Positions 1-9,578 of a stretch of 64,000 bases of DNA are shown piece by piece. Every line of letters begins with the position of its first letter. Position 1 is the stretch's first letter. The notes beneath the pieces were generated by a model, which had not been told where the DNA came from, did no database searches, and was given only the letters and a program-made list of their open reading frames with translations. The position numbers were made by a program, and so were the translations under genes. The stretch lies in contig JAQTLN010000009.1 in NCBI GenBank assembly GCA_028714875.1, forward strand, positions 62,001 to 126,000. Direction: 5' to 3'. The stretch comes from Gallionellaceae bacterium. Lineage in GTDB: Bacteria > Pseudomonadota > Gammaproteobacteria > Burkholderiales > Thiobacillaceae.

Positions 1-1
1 T

Positions 2-1240
2 GTGATCGGCCGCGACGGGCGTCTCTCCGGTCCCGCGCTTAGCGCCGCCCTGGCAAAAGGCATTCAGGGGGGCGGCGGCAATGTCATCGACCTGGGCCTG
101 GTGACGACGCCGATGGCCTATTTCGCCGCCCGCCATCTCGCTACGGGCTGCGCGGCCATGCTGACCGGCTCGCACAATCCGCCCGATTACAACGGCCTGA
201 AGCTGGTGATTGCCGATGAAACCCTGTCCGGCGCCGCCATCCAGGATTTGCGCCGGCGCATCGAGGTCGGTGACTTCAGCAGTGGCGAGGGCGGTTATCG
301 GCAACATGACATCGCCGCTGAATACATCGCGCGCATCGTCGGCGATGTGAAACTCGCCCGTCCCATGAAGATCGTCCTCGACGCCGGTAACGGCGTCGCC
401 GGCGCCTACGCGCCCGCCTTGTTCGAGGCGCTCGGCTGCGAAGTGCAGGCCTTGTACTGTGAGGTGGACGGCACTTTTCCCAATCACCATCCCGACCCCT
501 CCGTACCCGAGAACCTGGCCGATCTGATCGCCAGTGTGAAGCGGGGCGATGGCGAAATCGGCCTGGCCTTCGACGGCGATGGCGATCGTCTGGGGGTGGT
601 GGCCAAGGATGGCGGCATCATCCATCCGGATCGCCAGCTCATGCTATTCGCCGCCGATGTGCTGGCGCGCAATCCCGGTGCCCTGGTGCTTTATGACGTG
701 AAATCCACTCGCAATCTGCGCCCGTGGATTGCCGCGCACGGCGGCCAGTCGATGATCTGGAAGACCGGCCATTCACTGATGAAGGCGAAGATGCGGGAGA
801 CCGGCGCGCCGCTGGCGGGAGAAATGAGCGGCCATATTTTTTTCCAGGAGCGCTGGTACGGCTTCGACGATGGCCTTTATGCCGGCGCCCGCCTGCTGGA
901 AACCCTGTCGCGGCAACCTGACCTTGACGCAACTTTGCGCGGCCTGCCGGATAGTTTGAATACGCCGGAACTGCACATCCCGATGCGCGAAGGCGAGCCG
1001 CATCGAGCGATCGCGCAAATGGCCGAGAGCGCCCATTTCGACGACGCGCGCGAGGTCATCACCCTGGATGGCCTGCGCGTGGAATACGACGACGGCTTCG
1101 GCCTGATGCGCGCCTCCAATACCACGCCGGTCATCACGCTGCGTTTCGAGGCGGACAACCCGGCCGCGCTGAAGCGCATCCAGGAACAATTCCGCCGTCT
1201 GCTCGCCGTCGCGGCACCCGCCGCGCAACTCCCCTTTTAA
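2..1240 (+). CDS. Phosphomannomutase/phosphoglucomutase, 5'-truncated by the window edge
   Basis: The enzyme interconverts hexose-1- and hexose-6-phosphates (mannose or glucose) for nucleotide-sugar and polysaccharide precursors in the cytoplasm. The visible 412 residues carry the alpha-D-phosphohexomutase signatures in order. The phosphoserine loop TGSHNPPDYNG is at about 55-65 (Ser57), the metal-binding DGDGDR at 191-196, the sugar-specificity loop GEMSGH near 273, and the phosphate-binding RASNTTP segment close to the C terminus. The natural start is upstream of the window; some 40-50 residues are probably missing. purE follows at once, so the two may share a transcript. Mannose versus glucose specificity cannot be decided from motifs alone. 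Confidence 0.93.
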   Translation: MIGRDGRLSGPALSAALAKGIQGGGGNVIDLGLVTTPMAYFAARHLATGCAAMLTGSHNPPDYNGLKLVIADETLSGAAIQDLRRRIEVGDFSSGEGGYRQHDIAAEYIARIVGDVKLARPMKIVLDAGNGVAGAYAPALFEALGCEVQALYCEVDGTFPNHHPDPSVPENLADLIASVKRGDGEIGLAFDGDGDRLGVVAKDGGIIHPDRQLMLFAADVLARNPGALVLYDVKSTRNLRPWIAAHGGQSMIWKTGHSLMKAKMRETGAPLAGEMSGHIFFQERWYGFDDGLYAGARLLETLSRQPDLDATLRGLPDSLNTPELHIPMREGEPHRAIAQMAESAHFDDAREVITLDGLRVEYDDGFGLMRASNTTPVITLRFEADNPAALKRIQEQFRRLLAVAAPAAQLPF

Positions 1241-1255
1241 TCAATGGAAACAACC

Positions 1256-1753
1256 ATGACCGCACCCCTCGTTGGACTCATCATGGGCAGCGTGAGCGAC
1301 TGGGACACCATGCGCCACGCCGCCGACTTGCTGACCCAGTTCAGCATTCCCTTTGAAAAGCGGGTGGTTTCCGCGCACCGCACCCCGGATTTGCTGTTTG
1401 AGTATGCCGAGACGGCCGCCGCGCGCGGCCTCAAATGCATCATCGCCGGGGCCGGCGGCGCCGCCCATCTGCCCGGCATGACCGCCGCCAAGACGCACTT
1501 GCCGGTACTCGGGGTGCCGGTAGAGTCGCGCGCATTGAAGGGTATGGATTCCCTGCTCTCCATCGTGCAGATGCCCAAGGGCATCCCCACCGCCACTTTC
1601 GCCATCGGCGAAGCGGGCGCGGTCAACGCCGCCCTGTTCGCGGCGGCGATGCTGGCCAACGAATTCCCCGAAATTCGCGAACGCCTGATCGAATTCCGCC
1701 GACGCCAAAGTGAAGGCGTGCTGGGTATGTCTTTGCCGGACGAACAATCATGA
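1256..1753 (+). CDS. purE: N5-carboxyaminoimidazole ribonucleotide mutase
   Basis: PurE moves the carboxyl group of N5-CAIR to C4, giving CAIR in de novo purine synthesis. The N-terminal GSVSDWDTM segment is the CO2/substrate-binding signature of the class. The SAHRTP segment and the [11 protein letters not shown] loop of the active site follow. The length of about 165 residues matches the bacterial octameric enzyme. I prefer the ATG at 1256, where the protein begins MTAPLVG and a weak GGAAA precedes it. An in-frame ATG at 1244 sits only 3 bases after the previous stop and has no ribosome site. purK follows after a 61-base gap that holds a palindromic repeat. Confidence 0.95.
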   Translation: MTAPLVGLIMGSVSDWDTMRHAADLLTQFSIPFEKRVVSAHRTPDLLFEYAETAAARGLKCIIAGAGGAAHLPGMTAAKTHLPVLGVPVESRALKGMDSLLSIVQMPKGIPTATFAIGEAGAVNAALFAAAMLANEFPEIRERLIEFRRRQSEGVLGMSLPDEQS

Positions 1754-1773
1754 ACCCGCGTGGCGCCAACCTT

Positions 1774-1801
1774 GGCGGAACCGCTTCGCGTTCCGCCCTA
1801 C
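1774..1801 (-). repeat. Dispersed 28-bp palindrome (GTAGGGCGGAAC family), copy 1
   Basis: The 28 bases between purE and purK are the exact reverse complement of the copy at 13920-13947. Near-identical copies (one mismatch each) lie at 18243-18270 and 28631-28658. The ends GGCGGAAC and GTTCCGCC pair to form a hairpin. The element makes the frame upstream of purK look open, but it is not coding. Confidence 0.85.
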
Positions 1802-1814
1802 GGGGAGAACTCGC

Positions 1815-2960
1815 ATGATCCTGCCCGGCGCAACCCTGGGTGTACTCGGTGGCGGCCAGCTTGGTCGCATGTTCACCCTGGCCGCCAAAGTCATGGGCTA
1901 CCAGGTGGTGGTGCTCGACCCGGACCCGCAATCTCCCGCCGGCCAGCTCGCCGACATCCACCTCAAGGCGGATTACCGCGACGCCGTCGCGCTGATCCGC
2001 ATGGGCGGCCTGTGCCAGGCCGTCACCACGGAGTTCGAGAACGTGCCAGCGGCAAGTCTGGAGACACTGGCCAAGCATTGCCTGGTGGCGCCCTCGGCGG
2101 CGGCCCTGGCGGTGGCGCAGGATCGTTTGCAGGAGAAAACCCACGCCCGCGATTCCGGCTGCGTGACCGCGCCGTTCGCCAACATCGAATCCGCCGCCGA
2201 CCTCGCCGCCGCCTGGCAACAGATCGGCGCCCCCGCGCTGCTGAAAACCCGTCGCCTGGGCTACGATGGCAAGGGCCAGGCCCGCGTGGATAGCGCCGAG
2301 GGGCTGGCCGCCGCGTTCAAGGAGCTGGGCGAAGTCCCCTGTTTGCTGGAAGGTTTTCTGCCGCTGGAGCGCGAGGTCTCGGTGGTGCTGGCGCGCAATG
2401 CGATGGACGAGATCGCCTTCTTTCCGCTGGCGGAGAACCAGCATCGCAACGGCATCCTCGACATCAGCATCGTGCCCGCGCGGATTCCGGAAAGCCTGGC
2501 GGAAACGGCGCGCGACATGGCCGCGCATCTGGCGCGCGAACTCGACTATGTGGGCGTGATGGCGGTGGAATTCTTCGTGCTCAAAGACGGCCGCATCGTG
2601 TTCAACGAAATGGCCCCGCGCCCGCACAACAGCGGCCACTACACGCTCGACGCCACCGCCTGCGACCAGTTCCAGCAGCAGGTGCGGGCGCTCTGCGGCC
2701 TGCCGCTGGGCGACCCGCGCCTGCTCTCGCCGGTGGTCATGGTCAATCTGCTGGGCGACGTCTGGCGGGATGCCGGGATCACCCCGCCGCCCTGGGATGA
2801 ACTGCTGAAACATCCCGGCGTGCATCTCCACCTCTACGGCAAGGCCGAAGCCCGGCCTGGCCGCAAGATGGGGCATTACAACTGCCTGGCGCCCAGCGTG
2901 GAGGAAGCGCTGGCGCTGGCGCTGGAGACGCGCGCGGCGTTGGGGATCGGCGCGGAGTAA
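1815..2960 (+). CDS. purK: N5-carboxyaminoimidazole ribonucleotide synthase
   Basis: PurK is an ATP-grasp enzyme that joins bicarbonate to AIR, producing N5-CAIR for PurE. The start at 1815 gives MILPGATLGVLGGGQLGRM, the usual N-terminal nucleotide-binding loop. An in-frame extension upstream would translate the repeat element and is rejected. ATP-grasp features are visible: LLKTRRLGYDGKGQ near 145-160, EREVSVVLAR, and the metal/substrate segment FNEMAPRPHNSGHYT near 260. At about 381 residues it has normal length. It completes a purEK pair on this strand. Confidence 0.95.
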   Translation: MILPGATLGVLGGGQLGRMFTLAAKVMGYQVVVLDPDPQSPAGQLADIHLKADYRDAVALIRMGGLCQAVTTEFENVPAASLETLAKHCLVAPSAAALAVAQDRLQEKTHARDSGCVTAPFANIESAADLAAAWQQIGAPALLKTRRLGYDGKGQARVDSAEGLAAAFKELGEVPCLLEGFLPLEREVSVVLARNAMDEIAFFPLAENQHRNGILDISIVPARIPESLAETARDMAAHLARELDYVGVMAVEFFVLKDGRIVFNEMAPRPHNSGHYTLDATACDQFQQQVRALCGLPLGDPRLLSPVVMVNLLGDVWRDAGITPPPWDELLKHPGVHLHLYGKAEARPGRKMGHYNCLAPSVEEALALALETRAALGIGAE

Positions 2961-2966
2961 CGGCGC

Positions 2967-3992
2967 CTACGGAGCCTCTTCCAGGCTCAGCACCATCACC
3001 TTGCCCTTTTGGTCCAGGGTGCGGATGCGCAGCGGCAGCCAGTGGCGAGATGGCGCCAGCCAGACATCCAGGGTGCCTTCACCGCTTCGGCTGCCTTGCA
3101 GATGCAGGGTGTCGATTTCACTTGCCCCTTGCGCCAGGCGTTCTTGGCCCAGATTCCGGAACTGGTACTCGCGCAGTTTGCGGCCGTTGGTCACGGCCAG
3201 CGTCCATTCCGTCGTCAGGGAACCCACGGTCATCGCCAGGTGAAAGGGAAAACTCAGCACGTCCTGGCTGGCGGTCGGCAGTTCGACCCCGGTATTGCCT
3301 TGCACCAGGCGCCGCGCATCCCAGTCAAAGCGGGCCGTATCCTGTTTGCGTTCACCGCGTGAGAGCCAGTACTGCTCGGGCCGCAAGCCATGCGCGGTGA
3401 TAGTTCCCTCGCTGGTCTGCACCAGCTTGCCGCTGACGAACAGCGAGGCCAGCCCGGTGGCCTGGGCGATGCTGACCAGAGTGTAATGGCCGTCACGCCG
3501 CTGCCAGGAATAGATCGCCTGCCCCAGATTGAAGCCACCGTCGCCGGCACGCACGGCATAGCGCAGGTTCAGGCGTTCCGGAAGTTGGCGCAGGGCGGGC
3601 GGTAACGCGGGTTCCACGACGGCGGGCTCTGGCGCGGGGGGCGGCGGTGGAATTGGTGTTGCGATGACCGGTTCGATCGCAACGACCGCCGCCGGCGGGG
3701 TGGCAACTGGCGACGGCTCCGGCGACGGCTCCGGCGCCACGGGTGGTCTGGGCTCTGGTGTTTCGACTGTCTTGGGAGCCACAGGCGCCGCCTGGATGGC
3801 CTTCGGCCTGGGTTTGGCTACCGGGGGCGCCGGTACCACTTTGGCGGGCGGCGTCACCAGGTTGGCCTCGATGGGGAACGGGACTTCCTCCGCCGGTGGC
3901 GTCCACCAGGTACCGGCCGAAGCCAGCATCAGCAGATGAATCGCCAGGGAAATGAGTAGCGCGGACGCGAGAATACGGTGCGCGCGCGGCAT
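2967..3992 (-). CDS. DUF3108 domain protein with Pro-rich, TonB-like N-terminal region
   Basis: This 341-residue protein begins with a basic segment and one hydrophobic helix (about residues 8-27). A strongly Pro/Ala/Val-rich stretch follows (about 35-130, full of PAPP, KPRPKA and PEPSPEPSP runs). A globular DUF3108 domain occupies the rest (about 135-341). The arrangement suggests an inner-membrane anchored or exported protein whose proline-rich arm crosses part of the periplasm, as in TonB. Its molecular function is unknown. It follows purM-purN closely (20 bases after purN) and is probably cotranscribed, a neighbourhood I associate with betaproteobacteria. Confidence 0.85.
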   Translation of the reverse strand: MPRAHRILASALLISLAIHLLMLASAGTWWTPPAEEVPFPIEANLVTPPAKVVPAPPVAKPRPKAIQAAPVAPKTVETPEPRPPVAPEPSPEPSPVATPPAAVVAIEPVIATPIPPPPPAPEPAVVEPALPPALRQLPERLNLRYAVRAGDGGFNLGQAIYSWQRRDGHYTLVSIAQATGLASLFVSGKLVQTSEGTITAHGLRPEQYWLSRGERKQDTARFDWDARRLVQGNTGVELPTASQDVLSFPFHLAMTVGSLTTEWTLAVTNGRKLREYQFRNLGQERLAQGASEIDTLHLQGSRSGEGTLDVWLAPSRHWLPLRIRTLDQKGKVMVLSLEEAP

Positions 3993-4012
3993 GGCTTCTA
4001 GCGGCGCGGCGC

Positions 4013-4647
4013 TTAATCGCTGGGCGAAACCAGCGCGGCCCGCGTCGCGTCGCCGCCGCCGCGCACATATACCGTGCCGTCTTCGCGCCAGGTGACCCGA
4101 CCTTGCGCGAACCAGCGCACGGCCATGGGATAGATGCGGTGTTCCTGTTCCAGCACCCGCGCGGACAGACTGGCGGGGGTGTCATCCGGCAACACCGGCA
4201 CGGCGGACTGCGCCAGGATGGGCCCGGCATCGACCACCGGCGTGACGAAATGCACCGTGCACCCGTGTAGTTTCACGCCGCCGGCCAGCGCCCGTTCGTG
4301 CGTGTCCAGGCCGGGGAAGGCCGGCAGCAGGGCGGGGTGGATGTTGATCAGGCGCCGTTCGTAATGCAGCACGAAGGCATCGGAGAGTACCCGCATGAAA
4401 CCGGCGAGGATGACCAGTTCGGGCGCATGGCGGTCGATCTCGGCCGCCATGGCGGTATCGAAGGCGGCGCGGTCGGAATAATCACGATGGTTCAGCACCA
4501 CAGTGGGAACCCCGTGCGCGGCGGCGATCTCCAGACCTTTGGCGTCCGCCTTGTTGCTGATCACACAGGCGAACTCGACCGGCAGATCGGCCTCCAGCAG
4601 GGCCTTCATGTTGCTGCCCCGGCCGGAGATGAGGATGACGACGCGCA

Positions 4648-4648
<1 letters not shown>
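4013..4648 (-). CDS. purN: Phosphoribosylglycinamide formyltransferase
   Basis: PurN transfers a formyl group from 10-formyl-THF to GAR, the third step of purine synthesis. The protein opens with MRVVILISGRGSNMKAL, the phosphate-binding loop. It contains the catalytic segment INIHPALLPAFPG and the GCTVHFV..D motif with the conserved Asp. The ATG at 4648 shares its first base with the purM stop (TGATG), showing translational coupling. An upstream TTG at 4651 is also in frame but less likely. Length is about 211 residues, as usual. Confidence 0.95.
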
Positions 4649-5709
<1,061 letters not shown>

Positions 5710-5753
5710 GGGATGGTCTAAAGGGCTGAAAAAACGGTGATATTCTACCGTAC

Positions 5754-6803
5754 ATGCCCTTCTCCCCAGCCGCCAACCGTTCTCTGCTCACCATTCTGGT
5801 CGCCGCCGCCGGCGGCTATCTGTTTTACCTGCTCACGCCCATCCTGGCGCCCTTTCTGGTGGCGACGGCGCTGGCCTATCTCTGCAATCCGCTGGTGGAT
5901 CGTCTGCAAGCCCGAGGCGTGAGCCGCGCGCTGGCGACGGTGCTGGTGCTGCTCGGACTGGTTTTGCTGTTCCTGCTGGTGGTGGCGGTGATGGCGCCGC
6001 TGTTCCAGGCGCAGGCGCGCTTGCTGATGCAGCAGGTGCCGCGCGTGGCGGAATGGGGCAGCCAGACCCTGCTGCCCTGGTTTTCCACCACCTTCGGGGT
6101 CGATCTGATGAACGATCAGGCCGACATCCTGGCCTGGCTCAAAGGACATGTTTCCGAACTCTCGCAACTGACCCGTTACCTGCCGAAGCTCAAGGACAGC
6201 GGCCTGGCGCTGCTGGGCTTTGTCGCCAACCTGTTACTGATTCCGGTGGTGTTGTTCTACCTGTTGCGCGACTGGCATGGCGTCATCAAGCATCTGGTCG
6301 GCTGGATTCCGGCGCCGTTGCGGGAGAAAAGCGATGTCATCACGCGCGAGGTTGACGTGGTGTTGTCCGAATTCGTGCGCGGCCAGATCATGGTCATTCT
6401 GGTCATGTGCCTGTTCTACAGTCTGGCGCTCTGGCTGGCGGGTCTGCATTACGCCCTGGCGGTGGGCCTGCTGGCCGGCATCCTGGTATTCGTGCCCTAT
6501 ATGGGCGTGGTGGTGGGGGTGTTGCTGGGTACTTTGGCCGGCTGGGCACAATTCGGCGCCGAGGCAAACCCGCTGGCCGCCCTGATCCCGATCTGGGTGG
6601 TATTCGGCATCGGCCAGTTGCTCGAAGGCATGGTCATCACCCCCTGGCTGGTGGGCGAGCGGGTCGGCCTGCATCCGGTGGCGGTTATCTTCGCGTTGAT
6701 GGCCTTCGGCCAGTTATTCGGTTTCGTCGGTGTGCTGCTGGCCATTCCCGCCGCCGCCGCTTTCCTGGTGGCATTGCGCCATCTCAAAGTTCAACTGGAT
6801 TGA
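5754..6803 (+). CDS. AI-2E/PerM family transporter (TqsA-like)
   Basis: This is a 349-residue polytopic inner-membrane protein. Hydrophobic segments fall near residues 10-45, 60-80, 150-170 and several between about 205 and 340. That layout, with a long soluble stretch after the first membrane block, is typical of the AI-2E transporter family (Pfam PF01594). Members export small molecules or act as Na+/H+ antiporters, and the substrate here cannot be read. A PerM-type gene next to purM is common in proteobacteria. Confidence 0.88.
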   Translation: MPFSPAANRSLLTILVAAAGGYLFYLLTPILAPFLVATALAYLCNPLVDRLQARGVSRALATVLVLLGLVLLFLLVVAVMAPLFQAQARLLMQQVPRVAEWGSQTLLPWFSTTFGVDLMNDQADILAWLKGHVSELSQLTRYLPKLKDSGLALLGFVANLLLIPVVLFYLLRDWHGVIKHLVGWIPAPLREKSDVITREVDVVLSEFVRGQIMVILVMCLFYSLALWLAGLHYALAVGLLAGILVFVPYMGVVVGVLLGTLAGWAQFGAEANPLAALIPIWVVFGIGQLLEGMVITPWLVGERVGLHPVAVIFALMAFGQLFGFVGVLLAIPAAAAFLVALRHLKVQLD

Positions 6804-6816
6804 AATAGGCATTCAT

Positions 6817-7848
6817 ATGCACGCACAGGAAGGTTGGGCCGAGGAAAAGCGTTCCGCCTGGCTCTATCGCATCGTTTCCGACTGCGAATCCGGCACCCCA
6901 CGTCAAGTGTTGTTTCTGGAATTGGCGCAATCCGCCGAGTATCAGGCTGGCTTGTGGCTAGCGGAAATGGCGAAGGCGGGGGTTACACCGCCCGCCGCAT
7001 ACCGGCCCGATGCGCGAACCCGCCTGGTCGGCTGGCTGATTCCCCGCCTGGGGGTGCGTCCGCTCAAGGGAGTGCTGGCCGCCATGAAGGTGCGCGGCAT
7101 GAGCCTCTACAACGCGCCCGCGCCGCACGGCATCCCCACCAGCCTGGAACAGCTCGATCACAAGAGCCATCAAACCGCCGGCAGCGGCAATCTGCGCGCC
7201 GCGGTGTTCGGTGTGAACGACGGCCTGGTATCCAATGCCAGCCTGATACTCGGCGTAGCGGGCGCCGGGGTGGCGCCTTCCGTCATCCTTCTGTCCGGTG
7301 TCGCCGGCCTGCTCGCGGGCGCATTCTCGATGGCGGCGGGGGAATATGTTTCGGTGCGCTCGCAACGCGAGTTCTACGAATACCAGATCGCCCTGGAGCA
7401 GGAGGAACTGGACCAGTATCCGCAGGAAGAGGCGGCGGAACTGGCGCTGATCTATCAGGCCAAGGGAGTCGGCAAGGAAGAGGCGCGGCGCATGGCCGAC
7501 ACCCTGTTGTTGGATCCCGACCGTGCCCTCGATACCCTGGCGCGCGAGGAGCTGGGCCTCAACCCGGATGAGCTGGGTTCGCCCTGGGGCGCGGCGATTT
7601 CCTCTTTCCTGGCGTTTTCCCTGGGTGCGTTCATTCCCGTGCTGCCGTTTCTGCTGCTCTCCGGCGCCTCCGCGCTTGCGGGCACCTTGCTCGCCACCGG
7701 CATCAGCCTGTTCGGTGTGGGGGCGGCCATCAGCCTGTTCACCGGCAAGCAGGCGCTGTTGGGTGGCTTGCGCATGCTGGGTATCGGCGCGGCCGCGGGA
7801 GGCGCCACCTGGCTGATCGGTCGGGCACTGGGGGTAGCCCTGAGCTAA
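6817..7848 (+). CDS. VIT1/CCC1 family Fe2+/Mn2+ transporter with ferritin-like N-terminal region
   Basis: The ATG at 6817 starts a 343-residue protein 13 bases after the permease gene. The C-terminal part (from about residue 125) is a VIT1/CCC1 membrane domain: AAVFGVNDGLVSNASLILG, then GAFSMAAGEYVSVRSQREFYE, an acidic cytosolic loop, and three further hydrophobic helices. The first 100 residues are helical and contain EEKRSAWLYR and FLELAQSAEYQAGLW. They resemble the ferritin-like/rubrerythrin domain fused to some VIT proteins, though the usual metal-binding His seems replaced by Gln. It probably moves iron or manganese across the inner membrane. Confidence 0.85.
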   Translation: MHAQEGWAEEKRSAWLYRIVSDCESGTPRQVLFLELAQSAEYQAGLWLAEMAKAGVTPPAAYRPDARTRLVGWLIPRLGVRPLKGVLAAMKVRGMSLYNAPAPHGIPTSLEQLDHKSHQTAGSGNLRAAVFGVNDGLVSNASLILGVAGAGVAPSVILLSGVAGLLAGAFSMAAGEYVSVRSQREFYEYQIALEQEELDQYPQEEAAELALIYQAKGVGKEEARRMADTLLLDPDRALDTLAREELGLNPDELGSPWGAAISSFLAFSLGAFIPVLPFLLLSGASALAGTLLATGISLFGVGAAISLFTGKQALLGGLRMLGIGAAAGGATWLIGRALGVALS

Positions 7849-7882
7849 ACTCGCGCCTTATGCCGCTCGTTCACGCCTTGCC

Positions 7883-8716
7883 ATGACAGACCACACCTTC
7901 AGTATCGAATTCTTCCCGCCCAAGACCACCGAGGGCATGGAAAAACTGCGCCAGGCACGGCGCCAACTGGCGCAACTGCATCCCAAGTTCTTCTCCGTGA
8001 CGTTCGGCGCCGGCGGTTCCACGCGCGACCGCACCCTGGAAACCGTGCTGGAAATTCAGAGTGAGGGCCTGGCCGCCGCGCCGCATCTGTCCTGCGTCGG
8101 CTCCACCGGCGAGAATATCCGGGAAATTCTGGAAACTTTCCGCGCCAACGGCATCCGCCACATCGTCGCGCTACGCGGCGACCTGCCTTCCGGCATGGCC
8201 GATCCGGGCGAATTCCGCTATGCCAACGAACTGGTGAGTTTCATCCGCCAGGAAACCGGCGACTGGTTCGAAATCGAGGTGGCGGCCTACCCGGAAACCC
8301 ACCCGCAGGCGCGCAACTACCGGGAAGACCTGCTCAATTTCAAACGCAAGGTGGATGCCGGCGCCAATGCCGCCATCACCCAGTATTTCTTCAACGCCGA
8401 CGCCTATTTCAACTTCGTCGACGATTGCGCGGAACTGGGCGTTACCCTGCCGATCGTGCCGGGCATCATGCCGATTTCGAATTACAGCCAGTTGTCGCGT
8501 TTCTCGGCCATGTGTGGCGCCGACATTCCGCGCTGGCTGGCGCGCAAGATGGAGAGTTATTCCGACGACAGCGCGTCGATCAAGGCATTCGGGCTGGATT
8601 TCATGACCGGGCTGTGCGAACGCCTGATCGAAGGCGGCGCCCCCGGTCTGCATTTCTACACCCTGAACCAGGCCGGCCTGACCACCACACTCTGGCAACG
8701 TTTGGGACTGGATTGA
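7883..8716 (+). CDS. metF: Methylenetetrahydrofolate reductase
   Basis: MetF is a flavoprotein reducing 5,10-methylene-THF to 5-methyl-THF for methionine synthesis. The protein begins FSIEFFPPKTTEGMEKL with the conserved catalytic Glu. It continues with SVTFGAGGSTRDRT, the HIVALRGDLP loop, the AAYPETHP motif and QYFFNADAY. At 277 residues it is the single-domain bacterial form. No SAH or SAM riboswitch is recognised in the 34-base gap before it. Confidence 0.96.
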   Translation: MTDHTFSIEFFPPKTTEGMEKLRQARRQLAQLHPKFFSVTFGAGGSTRDRTLETVLEIQSEGLAAAPHLSCVGSTGENIREILETFRANGIRHIVALRGDLPSGMADPGEFRYANELVSFIRQETGDWFEIEVAAYPETHPQARNYREDLLNFKRKVDAGANAAITQYFFNADAYFNFVDDCAELGVTLPIVPGIMPISNYSQLSRFSAMCGADIPRWLARKMESYSDDSASIKAFGLDFMTGLCERLIEGGAPGLHFYTLNQAGLTTTLWQRLGLD

Positions 8717-8746
8717 GCGGGTAACACATGCCACCGGCCGCTATGA

Positions 8747-8786
8747 AAAAAGAAACCGGACGAGGGAGCGAGGCTCCGACGTCCGG
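8747..8786 (-). terminator. Possible minus-strand intrinsic terminator / structured element
   Basis: Bases 8756-8786 form a symmetric hairpin: outer arms CCGGACG/CGTCCGG and inner arms GAGC/GCTC, with matched 3-base bulges. Read on the minus strand, the hairpin is followed by a T-rich run (TTTCTTTTTT). No minus-strand gene is annotated just upstream, so it could end a short antisense or small RNA. On the plus strand there is no U-tract. Confidence 0.4.
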
Positions 8787-8939
8787 CCAAGTAGGTCTGC
8801 TTTCTCGTTGCCTCCCCAACCACCCCAGGTGTCCAGGGATTGCGGAAAATATGCTGGCGGATACTAATGTCGGTAATGGTACTGGTGGAATTTATCTTTA
8901 GTACGGTAATACTAGTACTTAAGTTATAAGGAGTCGCTC

Positions 8940-9572
8940 TTGAGAGTGCTATTGGCGGATGACCACCCCCTGTTTCGTGAAGGGGTCAAGCCTGTGCTGC
9001 ATAAGCTGGATGCGAAGCTGGAGATACTCGAGGCGATCGACTATCCCTCCGCGTTTGCCACCATGCACCAGGCTGGGGAAGTCGATCTGGCTCTGATCGA
9101 TCTCTACATGCCGGGCATGTCCGGGGTGGAGGGCGTGATCCGGTTCCGTGCCGCGTTTCCTGGTATCCCCCTGGTTGTGCTGTCCGCCGCGGAGCTGGCC
9201 GAGGACATCCATCGCCTGCTCGCCGCCGGCGCATTGGGCTATATCACCAAGTCCTCGCCCAGCGAGGTCATACTCGGCGCCCTGCGCCTGGTGTTGGCCG
9301 GCGGCGTCTACATTCCGCCCAGCCTGCTCAATCACACTCATGGCGGGGGCGAGCACGATCCCACGCGTGTCGCCCCGCTTACCTCGCGTCAGGTGGAAGT
9401 GCTGCGTGAGTTGGCCAAGGGCCAGAGCAACAAGCAGATTGCCAAGGCACTCGAAGTGACCGAGGGTACGGTGAAAATCCATCTGGCCGCCATCTTCCGC
9501 ATCCTCAAGGTCAACAACCGCACGGAAGCCGTGCTGGTGGCCCAGAAGATGGGCCTCAACGAAATGGCCTGA
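8940..9572 (+). CDS. LuxR/NarL-family response regulator
   Basis: This 210-residue regulator has a receiver domain (about 1-120) with the acidic DD pair at 7-8, the phospho-acceptor in ALIDLYMPG (Asp54) and the conserved Lys in GYITKSS. A LuxR-type helix-turn-helix occupies about 140-205 (LTSRQVEVLRELAKGQSNKQIAKAL). The start is a TTG at 8940, supported by AAGGAG a few bases upstream. It lies 6 bases before a hybrid kinase, so the two form an operon and probably a cognate pair. The upstream 100 bases are noticeably AT-rich and likely hold the promoter. Confidence 0.92.
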   Translation: MRVLLADDHPLFREGVKPVLHKLDAKLEILEAIDYPSAFATMHQAGEVDLALIDLYMPGMSGVEGVIRFRAAFPGIPLVVLSAAELAEDIHRLLAAGALGYITKSSPSEVILGALRLVLAGGVYIPPSLLNHTHGGGEHDPTRVAPLTSRQVEVLRELAKGQSNKQIAKALEVTEGTVKIHLAAIFRILKVNNRTEAVLVAQKMGLNEMA

Positions 9573-9578
9573 TTCACC

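Noticed and set aside
7849-7882. SAH/SAM riboswitch before metF
   Set aside because: Only 34 bases separate it from the previous gene and no aptamer-like structure is visible.
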